DNA from: Alphaproteobacteria bacterium
Lineage (GTDB): Bacteria > Pseudomonadota > Alphaproteobacteria > RF32 > CAG-239
DNA length: 53,131 nt
Direction: 5' to 3'
Assembly (NCBI GenBank): GCA_017477185.1
Contig: JAFUXF010000004.1
Location: forward strand, 1 to 53,131
Part shown: piece by piece, positions 40,637-50,194 of the stretch
Layout of the letters: each line of letters opens with the position of its first letter
Position numbering within the stretch: position 1 is the first letter of the stretch
Program-made: the position numbers and the translations under genes
The notes under the pieces: generated by a model
Told to the model about the DNA's origin: nothing
The model's database searches: none
The model's input: only the letters and a program-made list of their open reading frames with translations

Positions 40637-40993
40637 TTATTTCAAAGCTGATTTTGCTGCTTCAACCAATTTAGCGAAGTTAGCAGGCTCTTTCAAAGCA
40701 ATATCAGCAAGGACTTTTCGGTCGAGTTCGATGCCGGCTTTGTTAAGCCCGCTCATAAATCGAGAATAAGTCATATCATGCATGCGTGTTGCAGCATTGA
40801 TTCTTTGAATCCATAGAGAACGGAAACTTCTCTTTTTTGCTTTGCGGTCACGGTATGCATATTGTAATGCTTTTTCAACTTTTTCAACAGCAACGCGGAA
40901 AACGTTTTTATTACGACCGCGATAGCCTTTCGCCATATTCAAAATCTTTTTATGGCGAGCGTGTGCAATAACACCTCTTTTAACACGAGACAT
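40637..40993 (-). CDS. rplT: 50S ribosomal protein L20
   Basis: The 118-residue basic protein matches L20 across its length ([47 protein letters not shown]). L20 binds 23S rRNA early in 50S assembly. It lies 12 bp after rpmI, the usual pair; infC is not seen upstream, so the operon is split in this genome. Confidence 0.98.
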   Translation of the reverse strand: MSRVKRGVIAHARHKKILNMAKGYRGRNKNVFRVAVEKVEKALQYAYRDRKAKKRSFRSLWIQRINAATRMHDMTYSRFMSGLNKAGIELDRKVLADIALKEPANFAKLVEAAKSALK

Positions 40994-41005
40994 TCTTCAA
41001 TCCTC

Positions 41006-41203
41006 CTACAAATACGGTAAAAACTTTTTGACAATAACAACATCAGACTCATCAAGAAGCGTGGTGCCGCGAGCTTGTCTTTTCATTTTTTGAGTTTTGC
41101 AGAAGAGGCAGTGTCTCTTTTTTGCAAAATTTCTTTTCAATTTGCCGGTGCCGGTAACGCTGAAGCGTTTTTTAGCCGCACTCTTTGTTTTTAATTTAGG
41201 CAT
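41006..41203 (-). CDS. rpmI: 50S ribosomal protein L35
   Basis: The 65-residue basic protein has the L35 sequence pattern ([23 protein letters not shown] and a C-terminal VKKFLPY). It heads the rpmI-rplT operon. A structured leader lies upstream. Confidence 0.97.
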   Translation of the reverse strand: MPKLKTKSAAKKRFSVTGTGKLKRNFAKKRHCLFCKTQKMKRQARGTTLLDESDVVIVKKFLPYL

Positions 41204-41243
41204 TTTAATCCCTTTCTTATTATAAGTTACTCGGATTTTAGAG

Positions 41244-41291
41244 AACTCTCAGGCATGCCAAACAGCCCAAGTCGTTCTGTGCAAGAGAGTT
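41244..41291 (-). promoter_or_regulatory. Possible structured leader of rpmI-rplT
   Basis: In the minus-strand transcript aactctc (41285-41291) pairs with gagagtt (41244-41250), enclosing an inner acag/ctgt pairing. L20 autoregulates its operon through mRNA leaders in other bacteria, so a similar element is plausible, though I see no family consensus. Confidence 0.35.
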
Positions 41292-41325
41292 TATACACTT
41301 ATATTTTAAAGAATGCAAGCGTTTT

Positions 41326-41967
41326 TTAGATTAAAGCTGCAATTTCTGCCCGAACTGTTTCAATGCCGATATTTTTTTCCGAACTTGTTGTCAGTACTTT
41401 TACATATGCAGCGGCATGCTTTGAGATTTCGCTTTCTGTTTCACACATTATTCGAGTTAAGGCAGAAGTTGATATTTTATCCGTTTTAGTTAATATTATC
41501 TGATAAGTGACGGCAGCTTTATCCAACATATCCATTATTTCTCGGTCAACTTTTTTTATGCCATGGCGGGAATCAATTAGCAAAAAAACGCGTTTGAGGT
41601 TAACACGGCCTTGTAAGTAGGTTAAAATCAATTTTTGCCACTGTTTGACCATACTTTCCGGGGCTTGAGCATAACCGTATCCCGGTAAATCTACCAATAA
41701 AAGTTTTTCAGCTACGCTAAAATAGTTGAGTTGTTGGGTGCGTCCGGGGGTGTTAGAAGTTTTTGCTAAGCCTTTTTGCCCGGTTATTGCATTAATTAAA
41801 GATGATTTACCAACATTTGAGCGTCCGGCAAAAGCGACTTCATTGAGCTTGGTCAATGGTAATTGCTCTAATTGAGCTACGCCTAACATAAAAGTTGTCG
41901 GTGGCTTAAAAAGAGCCGCTCCGTTTGCTAGTTGCTCAGAAGTGTATGGCTCAAGCTCAAATCCCAT
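41326..41967 (-). CDS. engB: Ribosome biogenesis GTPase EngB (YsxC/YihA)
   Basis: The 213-residue small GTPase has G1 GRSNVGKS, the G2 threonine in NTPGRTQQLNYF, G3 DLPGYGYA and G4 TKTD. EngB helps assemble the 50S subunit. It overlaps yidC by 1 bp, the usual alphaproteobacterial yidC-engB order. Confidence 0.96.
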   Translation of the reverse strand: MGFELEPYTSEQLANGAALFKPPTTFMLGVAQLEQLPLTKLNEVAFAGRSNVGKSSLINAITGQKGLAKTSNTPGRTQQLNYFSVAEKLLLVDLPGYGYAQAPESMVKQWQKLILTYLQGRVNLKRVFLLIDSRHGIKKVDREIMDMLDKAAVTYQIILTKTDKISTSALTRIMCETESEISKHAAAYVKVLTTSSEKNIGIETVRAEIAALI

Positions 41968-43649
41968 TATTTTACCCCGTTTTTAGCCATAATTGCTTTT
42001 TGTTGTATAAGGGCTAAAATATTATTAAGTGTCCAGTAAATGACTAAACCGGAAGCAAAGTGTCCGAGCATAAAGGTAAATATCAGCGGCATGAGCATAA
42101 AAGCGCGTGCCTGATCTTTGCTTGCCGGTGCAGGATTTAACTTTTGCTGTAAGTACATGGTAATTCCCATGATAATTGGCCATACACCGATATCTAATAA
42201 ACCAGGAATCGGCAGGTGCGACCACTGGGAAATGACCAGCGGATCAGGGGCTGATAAGTCTTTAATCCAACCTATAAAGGGAGCATGACGAATTTCAATA
42301 GCAATATTCAATACTTTATAGAGAGAAAAGAAAACCGGAATTTGAATTAACATGGGTAAACATCCGGATGCCGGATTGATTTTTTCTTTTTTATACAATT
42401 CCATAGTGGCGCGTTGTAAAGCTGCTTTATCGTTTTTGTAAGTTTCCTGAATGGCTTGCAGCTTCGGCTGAACCTTTTTCATTTTTGACATACTTTCAAA
42501 AGATTTATTAGCCATGGGGAACATAACTAAACGAAGAATAGCGGCAAATAATAAAATTGCCCATCCCATGTTGCCAATTATACTATATAATGCCTCAAGA
42601 ATATAGAAAAATGGTTTTGTTAAGAAATAATACCAGCCAAAATCAACGGCCAAATCAAATTTATTGATATTATAGTTTTTCTTATAATTATCAAGCAATT
42701 CAATTTCTTTTGCTCCTGCAAACAACATAATATCGTTACTTAAGCAAGATTTGGGTTCAATTTTAAGTGCGTCACCGACGTAATCTACCTGAAATGTGTT
42801 TTCTGCAGTTTGAGCATATTTTATTTTATGCATTTGTTCATTATTCAGGATAAAGGCGGTAAACCAATATCTATCTGAAAAACCGGCCCATCCGTCAGTC
42901 GTTTTGAATGATTTATTGTCATCTTTAAGGTCTTTATATTTGATTTCTTTTAAATTGTTATCTAAAACACCAATCATGCCTTCGTGGACTACGGAGGATG
43001 GCAAGTCAGTCGTGGCAACTTTGCGGTTGATTAAAGCATAAGGATATAAAGTGATTGCTTTTTCCGTGTTGTTTTCAACGCTTTGCTGAATTTTGAACAT
43101 ATAATCTTTATCTAAAGAAATGCGGCGAATAAATTTTAAGCCTTGTCCGTTGTTCCATTCCAAAGTAACAGGGGAGTCCGGTGTTAGGGCTTTTTGTTGT
43201 ACGGTCCAAACAGATTTAGCATCCGGGACTTTAATTTGATTATCAGTACTTATCCATCCCATCTCTGCATAATAAGGTGTTTTTGTTTTGGCCGGTGTAA
43301 GAAGCTCAATCTCAGGACTATCTTGTTCTAATGTTTGTTTATATTTTTTGAGATAAAGACTATCTAAGCGTGCACCTTTTAAGCGAATAGAGCCACGGAT
43401 ATCATCATTTTCAATAGTTAAACGAGTATCGCCTTGTAGAGCTTTTTCTACGCTGATTTCCGGCATGGAGATGTCTTCAATTTTAGCATTGTCTTGCTTT
43501 AACGGTGTTTCTTTTTGAACTTCGACCACGGCGGGTTTAGCTTCTTCTGTTGTTTCCGGTGCGGGTTTAGGGAAAATCTTATTAAAAATAAACAACGCAA
43601 CCATTGCGACGAGTAAGGTTAAATATAAACGTTTAATATCTTCTTGCAT
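41967..43649 (-). CDS. yidC: Membrane protein insertase YidC
   Basis: The 560-residue protein begins with an N-terminal membrane helix (RLYLTLLVAMVALFIFNKIF) and has a large periplasmic beta domain. The conserved insertase core with five membrane helices follows (GWAILLFAAILRLVMFPMANKSFESMSKMKKVQPKLQAIQETY, PASGCLPMLIQIPVFFSLYKVL). It inserts proteins into the inner membrane alone or with SecYEG. ATG 43649 was chosen because AAGGAG lies before it. The gene follows yidD in the rpmH-rnpA-yidD-yidC-engB cluster. Confidence 0.97.
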   Translation of the reverse strand: MQEDIKRLYLTLLVAMVALFIFNKIFPKPAPETTEEAKPAVVEVQKETPLKQDNAKIEDISMPEISVEKALQGDTRLTIENDDIRGSIRLKGARLDSLYLKKYKQTLEQDSPEIELLTPAKTKTPYYAEMGWISTDNQIKVPDAKSVWTVQQKALTPDSPVTLEWNNGQGLKFIRRISLDKDYMFKIQQSVENNTEKAITLYPYALINRKVATTDLPSSVVHEGMIGVLDNNLKEIKYKDLKDDNKSFKTTDGWAGFSDRYWFTAFILNNEQMHKIKYAQTAENTFQVDYVGDALKIEPKSCLSNDIMLFAGAKEIELLDNYKKNYNINKFDLAVDFGWYYFLTKPFFYILEALYSIIGNMGWAILLFAAILRLVMFPMANKSFESMSKMKKVQPKLQAIQETYKNDKAALQRATMELYKKEKINPASGCLPMLIQIPVFFSLYKVLNIAIEIRHAPFIGWIKDLSAPDPLVISQWSHLPIPGLLDIGVWPIIMGITMYLQQKLNPAPASKDQARAFMLMPLIFTFMLGHFASGLVIYWTLNNILALIQQKAIMAKNGVK

Positions 43650-43713
43650 TAAAGCACTCCTTAAAATCAATCTAACAGAATTTTTATCTTATAATTTATG
43701 TTGTTGCAAGTAT

Positions 43714-43959
43714 TTATCTTGATTGGTGTGTGTTTTTTGGTGGAACAGGGTCAAAGCCTGAGCCTCCCCACGGATGACAGCGGCAGATTCTTTTTACTCC
43801 GAGCCATATGCCCTTTAAAATACCATGAATTTGGATGGCTTCAATCATATACTGAGAGCAAGTCGGACGATATCGGCAGACTCCCGGACATAGTGGAGAG
43901 ATAAATTTTTGATAGAATTTAACCAACCATATCAGGAGAGTTGTTAGAAGTTTTTTCAT
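43714..43959 (-). CDS. yidD: Membrane protein insertion efficiency factor YidD
   Basis: The 81-residue protein has an amphipathic N-terminal helix and the YidD signature [28 protein letters not shown] with [15 protein letters not shown]. Its start lies inside the end of rnpA, so the two overlap by about 40 bp. It assists YidC, encoded just downstream. Confidence 0.93.
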   Translation of the reverse strand: MKKLLTTLLIWLVKFYQKFISPLCPGVCRYRPTCSQYMIEAIQIHGILKGIWLGVKRICRCHPWGGSGFDPVPPKNTHQSR

Positions 43960-44314
43960 CTTCTTGAGCATACAAAAGTTTATTGAGTTTTTTAAGACCA
44001 TAAATTATATCACGCTGTAAAATCTTAAAATCACAATCAGCTGTGTTTCGTCTCCCGATAAGAACATACTCTGTGTTCTGTTTTCCTTCGGAGAGAACCT
44101 CTCTGATAACGGCGCGCATTCGCCGCCGTGCCCGATTGCGAATATGGGCTTTCCCAATTTTTTTAGTTGTTGTGAACCCAAATTTTGGAGCAATAGGTGT
44201 CTCAGATAAAGATTGAGCCGCTTGTAAAATGACGGAAGTTGTAACAACTTTCTCGCCGATTTGAGCGGCTCTGACAAAATTTTTGCGCTTTTTTATTTTC
44301 AGAAAAGCAGACAT
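43919..44314 (-). CDS. rnpA: Ribonuclease P protein component
   Basis: The 131-residue basic protein has the RNase P protein signature [21 protein letters not shown], with the RNR motif binding the RNA subunit. It helps process tRNA 5' ends. It follows rpmH by 6 bp. Confidence 0.95.
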   Translation of the reverse strand: MSAFLKIKKRKNFVRAAQIGEKVVTTSVILQAAQSLSETPIAPKFGFTTTKKIGKAHIRNRARRRMRAVIREVLSEGKQNTEYVLIGRRNTADCDFKILQRDIIYGLKKLNKLLYAQEDEKTSNNSPDMVG

Positions 44315-44320
44315 TGCTCA

Positions 44321-44455
44321 TTAAGCAGATAATTTAGCGCGACCTCTTGCACGACGTGCGGCCAAAACTTTGCGACCGCCTTTGGTAGCCATACGCGTAC
44401 GGAAACCATGGCGACGTGCTCTAACGAGTTTACTTGGTTGATAAGTGCGTTTCAT
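44321..44455 (-). CDS. rpmH: 50S ribosomal protein L34
   Basis: The 44-residue protein ([22 protein letters not shown] ... [11 protein letters not shown]) is a full-length L34. It heads the rpmH-rnpA-yidD-yidC-engB operon. It was read directly from the sequence on the minus strand. Confidence 0.97.
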   Translation of the reverse strand: MKRTYQPSKLVRARRHGFRTRMATKGGRKVLAARRARGRAKLSA

Positions 44456-44660
44456 CTTAATTTCTCCGGTTAAGCCTGACGCATCAGGCAATTGTTATTA
44501 TTGATTATTTGAGCTCTTCCTGTCTAGAAAAAGCCTCGGACAATGTGCTTTATAAAAGAATTTTTTATCCGAGTCAAGATGATTTTGCATATTAGAAGTT
44601 GACAAAAAACGAAGAAAAGATTATTAAAAAAAATAGTCGTTTTATTAATTTAGATTTATT

Positions 44661-44975
44661 ATGAAAAATATGAGTTTATGGACAACAGCAATTGTTTCCG
44701 CGCTGTTCGTCGTCATGGTTTGTATTGATAACCATAGTTGGAAACTTTTAAGTGTATATGCGGCCGTTTTAGCAGTGTGGATGCTGGTTGGATGGTTTTG
44801 GCACCATCGCGCTGAGTTAAAACGAGATCTCAGCATCCTGGCAAGTTGTTCAAGCCCTCTCAAGTGTCAGTGGATAGGGACGTTGATACTGTTTGCTATC
44901 ATCGCACTGGTTCTCGTGACCATGGTAATTGGGGCACTGTACTTCATTGCCTCCCAATTCATAAAACTTTTATAG
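44661..44975 (+). CDS. Small membrane protein of unknown function
   Basis: The 104-residue protein has three predicted membrane helices (about 7-21, 29-46 and 71-98) and a short polar loop (HHRAELKRDLS). I do not recognise it. It is convergent with tsf and ends at a shared terminator. Its upstream region has only weak ribosome-binding potential. It is therefore less certain than its neighbours. Confidence 0.55.
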   Translation: MKNMSLWTTAIVSALFVVMVCIDNHSWKLLSVYAAVLAVWMLVGWFWHHRAELKRDLSILASCSSPLKCQWIGTLILFAIIALVLVTMVIGALYFIASQFIKLL

Positions 44976-44979
44976 AACA

Positions 44980-45020
44980 CAAAAAATACCGTCTCCTCCG
45001 GAGACGGTATTTTTTGTGTT
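44980..45020. terminator. Bidirectional terminator between the membrane protein gene and tsf
   Basis: aaaaaataccgtctcc and ggagacggtatttttt form a perfect stem with A and T runs on both sides. Confidence 0.9.
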
Positions 45021-45043
45021 TTCATTTGATTTCTATAATTGTG

Positions 45044-45970
45044 TTACTTTCCTAATTGGGCGGCAACTTCAGCGGCGAAATCTTCTTCGCGTTTTTGTAA
45101 GCCTTCACCCAACTTAAAGCAAACATATCCGGACAATTTAACGTCTGTGCCGAATTCCTTAGCTGCATCGGCAACAACTTGTTTAACTTTCTTATCCGGA
45201 TCCATGATATAAGCCTGTTCTTCTAGAACGACTTCATCATAGTACTTTCTGACGCGCCCTTCAATCATCTTTTCTATGATGTTTTCTGGTTTGCCGGAAG
45301 CGCGAGCTTGTTCGGCATAAATAGATTTTTCATGCTCAACATTGGAGGCCGGAACATCAGCGATTGTCAAAGCAATCGGAGCAGAGGCGGCAACGTGCAT
45401 GGCAATATGTTTGCCAAGCTCGGCTAATTTTGCTTTATCTGCACTTGATTCTAAAGCAACTAAAACACCAATCTTACCAACATTTGGGCGAGCGGCGTTG
45501 TGAATATAAGATGCAACAATACCATTGTTAACACTCAATACTTGAGCGCGGCGCAAGTTCATATTTTCACCAATTTTAGCAATCATATCGGTTAAGCGTT
45601 CACCAAAAGATTTACCGCACTTCGGACAACCGAAAGCTTTCATCTTTTCAACATCGCCGTCATTCATCAACGCAACTTTAGCGGCATCTTCAACATATTC
45701 TTGGAAAATTTCATTTTTAGCAACAAAGTCTGTTTCGGAGTTAACTTCAACAACAGCACCCTTATTACCATCCACAGCAACAGAGACTAAACCTTCGGCA
45801 GCAATACGGCTTGCTTTTTTTGCGGCACTGGCTAAACCTTTTTTGCGCAACCAGTCAATAGCTTGTTCCATATCACCATTGGTTTCTGTTAATGCTTTTT
45901 TGCAATCGAGCATACCGGCACTGGTTGTCTCTCTTAATTCTTTTACCATAGCGGCTGTAATTTCTGACAT
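45044..45970 (-). CDS. tsf: Elongation factor Ts
   Basis: The 308-residue protein has the EF-Ts N-terminal domain (RETTSAGMLDCKKAL) and the nucleotide-exchange motif ETDFVAKN (79-86). EF-Ts releases GDP from EF-Tu. Unusually, a CPKCGKSF segment (C115, C118) sits in the core domain, where other alphaproteobacterial EF-Ts proteins have a loop without this cysteine pair. It follows rpsB in the standard order. An AAGGAA site is present. Confidence 0.96.
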   Translation of the reverse strand: MSEITAAMVKELRETTSAGMLDCKKALTETNGDMEQAIDWLRKKGLASAAKKASRIAAEGLVSVAVDGNKGAVVEVNSETDFVAKNEIFQEYVEDAAKVALMNDGDVEKMKAFGCPKCGKSFGERLTDMIAKIGENMNLRRAQVLSVNNGIVASYIHNAARPNVGKIGVLVALESSADKAKLAELGKHIAMHVAASAPIALTIADVPASNVEHEKSIYAEQARASGKPENIIEKMIEGRVRKYYDEVVLEEQAYIMDPDKKVKQVVADAAKEFGTDVKLSGYVCFKLGEGLQKREEDFAAEVAAQLGK

Positions 45971-46071
45971 TTATGTGATTCCTTATAAAAATAACTTAAA
46001 ATTTGCGGCGATACAAGAGAATGTCATTATACCGCCGCACACTTTCCTTAATTTAGAGCACAAGGCTTAAA

Positions 46072-46884
46072 TTATTCGGCAGCTGATTCTGCTTTTTCTT
46101 CTTTAGGCTCTTTAGTTTTTTTAGAAGCTCTTTTTTTAGGAGCAGGTTTTTCTTCTGCTTCAATGTCTTCGACTTTTAAGCCTTGAGCAGCGATTTCAGC
46201 TTGCATACCATTCAAAACAGCAGCAGAAACGAGTTCGCAATAGAATTGAATAGCGCGAATAGCATCATCATTACCCGGAACAGGGAAATCAACTAATTCC
46301 GGATCAGCATTTGAGTCGCAAATACCGATAACAGGAATACCGAGTTTTTTAGCTTCTTTAATAGCTAAATCTTCTTTAGGTGTATCAATAACGAACAAAA
46401 GGTCAGGTTGGCCACCCATGTTCATGATACCGCCTAATTCAAGATTTAATTTTTCCTGCTCTTTTTTCAAGCCTTGCAATTCTTTCTTGGTGTATCCTTC
46501 TGTCTCGTTCTTTTCAAACATTTCATTGAGTTTAACCAAGCGAGAAATTGATTTGTAAACGGTTTTCCAGTTTGTTAACATACCGCCTAACCAACGATAG
46601 TTAACATAGTATTGACCGCAACGCTCTGCATGCTCTTTGATGATATCTTGTGCTTGTCTTTTGGTACCGACAAATAAAACCTTACCGCCCTGAGCTGCAA
46701 TTTCACTGGCAGCATTTAGAGCAGTATAGAGCATCGGATAAGTTTTTTGCAAATCAATAATGTGAATATTATCTTTTTTGCCATAGATAAACGGAGCCAT
46801 TTTCGGGTTCCAACGACGAGCGTGGTGACCAAAATGAACGCCGGCTTCAATCATTTGGCGCAAAGTAAAAGTAGGAAGTGTCAT
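46072..46884 (-). CDS. rpsB: 30S ribosomal protein S2
   Basis: The 270-residue protein has the S2 motifs TLRQMIEAGVHFGHHARRWNPKM, ILFVGTKRQAQDII-like VLFVGTKRQAQ, and DTPKEDLAIKEAKKLGIPVIGICDSNADPELVDFPVPGNDDA. A lysine- and glutamate-rich tail of about 30 residues follows. It is co-transcribed with tsf. A structured 5' leader lies upstream. Confidence 0.97.
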   Translation of the reverse strand: MTLPTFTLRQMIEAGVHFGHHARRWNPKMAPFIYGKKDNIHIIDLQKTYPMLYTALNAASEIAAQGGKVLFVGTKRQAQDIIKEHAERCGQYYVNYRWLGGMLTNWKTVYKSISRLVKLNEMFEKNETEGYTKKELQGLKKEQEKLNLELGGIMNMGGQPDLLFVIDTPKEDLAIKEAKKLGIPVIGICDSNADPELVDFPVPGNDDAIRAIQFYCELVSAAVLNGMQAEIAAQGLKVEDIEAEEKPAPKKRASKKTKEPKEEKAESAAE

Positions 46885-46913
46885 ATTTTATAATCCTTTT
46901 CCAGTTAGACCTC

Positions 46914-46984
46914 CGCAGGTTGCCATTTCATGAGAGAAACACTGGAGCGAAAGCTCTTAACTCAAGAGTTCCGCAAGACCTGCG
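46914..46984 (-). promoter_or_regulatory. Structured leader of rpsB
   Basis: In the minus-strand transcript cgcaggt (46978-46984) pairs with acctgcg (46914-46920), closing an interior with a second hairpin (ctctt...aagag, 46954-46968). The element ends about 30 nt before the rpsB start. S2 leaders that give feedback control are known in other bacteria; this is a candidate. Confidence 0.5.
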
Positions 46985-47092
46985 TGTGTAATTAAATTAA
47001 AACAATAAAACCGATTTTGCGGTTTCGGACTCTTTTTAATCATATTTTTTTGATTTTGCAAGTGTTTTTTGTAAAGGGGGAGGTATTTATCA

Positions 47093-47133
47093 AAAAAAAC
47101 AGGTTTAACTTAAAAGCTAAACCTGTTTTAATG
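47093..47133. terminator. Terminator after the gene at 47134-47715
   Basis: aacaggtttaa and ttaaacctgtt-like arms (with cttaaaag in the loop) pair over 11 bp and are flanked by A and T runs. Confidence 0.75.
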
Positions 47134-47715
47134 TTAGTAACGTACATAGCACTCGTAAATCGGATGAAAGTCATGTCTTTCCATTTCATCAATGAAAAGG
47201 CTTGTGTGTAATGGTAAATTGTGTCCCTTTATTGCTCCGTTTTCAGAAGTGTTTTCGGCGCACCAATAGGTTCGACCTTTCCATGTCGGTTTTCCGATTT
47301 GCTTTAAGATGCCGTTCAGTTTTCGGCTTTCTTTTGTCAGGCGAGCGAATTTTTGTTCGCTGGCTAAATCGACATTCGGATGGTCATCAAGGTAAAGTTC
47401 CATTTCTGTTTTGGAAGTGTTCAGCATTTCCAAAAACGTGTCGCCGTAAATGATGCCAAATTCCAAGTCTACCCCAAGAACAACAGACTTAATCATTTTG
47501 TCGGGGCGAAGTTCCCGAGAGACGGTGTCATCTGTGTACCAAATCATACCGAACTGGATATGTTCCAGATTGGCACGATTGATGGCAATACATGCATATG
47601 CGCGTTGCAGTTTCTCAATGTTCAAGCGTTTGGTTTCAATCCAATGCTTGACGATTTCTTCGGTTGATAAAGCCTCGCTTTTAATCAACGCATCAATTAA
47701 AGACAATTTATCCAT
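47134..47715 (-). CDS. Hypothetical protein
   Basis: The 193-residue soluble protein has a helical N-terminus (MDKLSLIDALIKSEALSTEEIVKHWIETK) and then a mixed domain with FGMIWYTDDTVSRELRP and VVLGVDLEFGIIYGDTFLEML. I do not recognise a family. The start at ATG 47715 is chosen because the residues upstream are poor in coding character. No strong ribosome binding site is seen. Confidence 0.6.
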   Translation of the reverse strand: MDKLSLIDALIKSEALSTEEIVKHWIETKRLNIEKLQRAYACIAINRANLEHIQFGMIWYTDDTVSRELRPDKMIKSVVLGVDLEFGIIYGDTFLEMLNTSKTEMELYLDDHPNVDLASEQKFARLTKESRKLNGILKQIGKPTWKGRTYWCAENTSENGAIKGHNLPLHTSLFIDEMERHDFHPIYECYVRY

Positions 47716-47871
47716 AACATAATTATTTATAGGTAATAAGTAATTCGATATATGTTTATGATAAAATAAGAGAGTTTGCAAGAAAAAATTAGCACCTTAA
47801 TTATTTATATTTACATTGTTGCTTTTTTGTGATATATTATATGTATAATCATGATTTTAGGAGGTAAAGAA

Positions 47872-48534
47872 ATGGATGAAAAAGAAGCGTGGGATATGTT
47901 ACATGGTAACAAATGTGCACAAAAATCTCTCAGTAAAGTTCTTGATGAGATGGGATTTGATAAAGATTCTTATATAGTTGTTCGTAGGAATGGTCCTCGT
48001 CTTAAAGTTAGGGAGAATGATGTTTGGTCTTGTCCTGAAGAGCTGGAAGAAAGTGCTTATTATTCATTTGGATATAATCATCGTCATCCTAGTTCTAAGT
48101 ACAAAAATGATAATTTCGTTAAAGATGATTTTGATGCAATTGATCTTGAGATGGCTGAATATGCAAGAAAATATAGAGATGGAACGTTAGTTAATGGTAT
48201 GACAGGGGCTAATAATGGCGTTTTTTGTGCTATGGCACACGGTGGGGATGAATTTATTTTGACAAAAGATCCCGAAATTACTAGACAACTAGAGGCACAA
48301 TTACATTTTATTCCTAACCAATTAGGTGTTCCATTATCTAATGGTGGATATATTATAGATGATAAACAGAGAAAGGATTGGGAGCGTGCTGAGGCATGTT
48401 CGAAGTCTGCTGTCGTTGAACGGATGAGAGGTATAAAATCTAGACCGAAAACTATAAAATCTCCATTTTGCGATGAGTATGGTAATATGAAACAAGATTA
48501 TAAAAGATTTCGTGTGGATGAATTTTGCAGATGA
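47872..48534 (+). CDS. Hypothetical protein
   Basis: The 220-residue soluble protein (MDEKEAWDMLHGNKCAQKSLSKVLDEMG...) is rich in charged and aromatic residues, with GMTGANNGVFCAMAHGGDEF in the middle. I do not recognise a family. A very good GGAGG site precedes ATG 47872, so it is likely expressed. It is flanked by unrelated genes and more AT-rich than the adjacent rlmN. Confidence 0.65.
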   Translation: MDEKEAWDMLHGNKCAQKSLSKVLDEMGFDKDSYIVVRRNGPRLKVRENDVWSCPEELEESAYYSFGYNHRHPSSKYKNDNFVKDDFDAIDLEMAEYARKYRDGTLVNGMTGANNGVFCAMAHGGDEFILTKDPEITRQLEAQLHFIPNQLGVPLSNGGYIIDDKQRKDWERAEACSKSAVVERMRGIKSRPKTIKSPFCDEYGNMKQDYKRFRVDEFCR

Positions 48535-48552
48535 TAGAAAAAGTTTTCTAAT

Positions 48553-49602
48553 TTATTGTTTTTTTGATTTTAATTGACCGCAAGCTGCAAGAATATCCTG
48601 CCCGCGCGCGGTACGAATCGGCGCGGCAAAACCGGCTTTTTCCAACTCTCGTGAAAAAGTATGGACACGGTTATTTGAACTCGGTTTATACGCGCACCCC
48701 GGCCAAGGATTAAACGGAATGAGATTAAATTTTGCTCCGATTTTATATTTTTTCATCAGGGTAATTAATTCTTGTGCATCTTGTATGTTGTCATTAAAAT
48801 GATCCAGCATCAAGTACTCGAAAGTAATGTACCGGCTGGTAACAATTTTTTGATATTCTTGGCAAGCGGTGAGAATTTCTTCTATCGGGTAACGATTGTT
48901 AATCGGCATAATTTGCGAGCGTTTCTCGTTATTCGGGGCGTGCAGGCTGACTGCTAATTTGACACCGGTTTCACGAGCAACTCGAGCCATATTAGGAACA
49001 ATTCCTGATGTTGAGAGCGTAATACGACGTTTGCTCACTGCAAGACCATCTTGATCGGTTGCAATGTTGAGGGCTTTAATGACATTGTCAATATTGTGCA
49101 GCGGTTCTCCCATACCCATTATGACAATGTTAGAAACAAGGCGATTTTGCTGACTTGCACTCGGCCACTCTTTATAAATGTCTTTAACCAGCATGAATTG
49201 GCTGATGATCTCTCCGGCCGTTAAATTGCGTGTAATTTTTTGACTACCGGTATGACAGAATCGACACCCGACAGCGCAACCGACTTGAGTTGAGATACAA
49301 ACAGCTCCGCTGTCATCTTCGGGGATAAAAACTGTCTCAATTCTTTGTCCGTCAGCAAACTCTAAAAGCCATTTATGGGTTTTATCTGATGAAATTTGTT
49401 CGGTAACAATTTTTGGACGTGTCAATGTAAATTTTTCTGCCAATTTGCTTCGCAAATCTTTAGAGAGATTGCTCATCTCATCAAAAGAAGTGGCTCCTTG
49501 TCCATATAACCATTGCCAGATTTGTTTGGTACGAAAAGACTTTTCGCCCATATCAGCTAAGGCACTAGATAGTTCTTGTTTTGTCAGTCCGATAATTTCC
49601 AT
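48553..49602 (-). CDS. rlmN: 23S rRNA/tRNA (adenine-C2)-methyltransferase RlmN
   Basis: The radical-SAM enzyme has the CxxxCxxC cluster motif (CAVGCRFC), an N-terminal helical domain (LADMGEKSFRTKQIWQWLYGQG) and the RlmN core (MGMGEPLHNIDNVIKAL, STSGIVPNM, LAVSLHAPN). It methylates A2503 of 23S rRNA and A37 of some tRNAs. I chose ATG 49602, which overlaps the ialB-like stop as TAATG; an in-frame ATG at 49620 adds six residues. Confidence 0.95.
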   Translation of the reverse strand: MEIIGLTKQELSSALADMGEKSFRTKQIWQWLYGQGATSFDEMSNLSKDLRSKLAEKFTLTRPKIVTEQISSDKTHKWLLEFADGQRIETVFIPEDDSGAVCISTQVGCAVGCRFCHTGSQKITRNLTAGEIISQFMLVKDIYKEWPSASQQNRLVSNIVIMGMGEPLHNIDNVIKALNIATDQDGLAVSKRRITLSTSGIVPNMARVARETGVKLAVSLHAPNNEKRSQIMPINNRYPIEEILTACQEYQKIVTSRYITFEYLMLDHFNDNIQDAQELITLMKKYKIGAKFNLIPFNPWPGCAYKPSSNNRVHTFSRELEKAGFAAPIRTARGQDILAACGQLKSKKQ

Positions 49603-50117
49603 TATTTTCTTCTGGGACATTTGGCAGAAATGGCTTTATAAGCACCGGTAAACCCTTTGAGCGAGTATGTATCTTTGGTTGGTGTCCCTTTTGCTGAGGT
49701 ACCGTGTACGAGCATGCGCTCTCCGCTTTTCATCAATGAAACCATTTTTTTATCGGTTTCATCATTTAATGTCCATGCTTTTTCGCCTTCCGTAAAGAAA
49801 TTATTGATTGTGTTATGACCTATTTTAACCACAAATGCTGCTCCGTTTTTGAAAGTGTAACCGGCATCAAAATTAACAACGTCATAAGTTTTATCATTTG
49901 GGCGGTGGGTTACAACGGCATAAATATCTCCGCGTTTGGAATATTTACCTTCATCTTTTATCGGCTTTGATACCATGTAGCAAATACTGCCACGATTATC
50001 TTTGTAATAGTATGCTGTCCAGTCGCCGTATTCGCCTAAAGTCTCCGGAGCGGCGGCGTAAACGTTAGCACTAAAAAGTAAAGTTATCAGAAGAGTTATA
50101 CCCGTTTGTCTTTTCAT
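49602..50117 (-). CDS. Exported protein of the invasion-associated locus B (IalB) family
   Basis: The 171-residue protein has a signal peptide (MKRQTGITLLITLLFSANVYAAA) and the IalB-like core LGEYGDWTAYYYKDNRGSICYMVSKP, followed by GAAFVVKIG and MLVHGTSAKGTPTKDTYSLKGFTGAYKAISAKC. The family is typical of alphaproteobacteria and located in the periplasm or cell surface; its exact role is unclear despite the name. It ends by overlapping the rlmN start. Confidence 0.87.
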   Translation of the reverse strand: MKRQTGITLLITLLFSANVYAAAPETLGEYGDWTAYYYKDNRGSICYMVSKPIKDEGKYSKRGDIYAVVTHRPNDKTYDVVNFDAGYTFKNGAAFVVKIGHNTINNFFTEGEKAWTLNDETDKKMVSLMKSGERMLVHGTSAKGTPTKDTYSLKGFTGAYKAISAKCPRRK

Positions 50118-50194
50118 TATTTACATCCTTAAATAAAAAATATATATACGCTTGTAGCAAACTTTTGAAACGATGTCTAGTAAAAGGTCTACAT

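Noticed and set aside
47017..47722. Plus-strand reading frames over the gene at 47134-47715
   Set aside because: They are antisense shadows of the minus-strand gene and lack ribosome binding sites.
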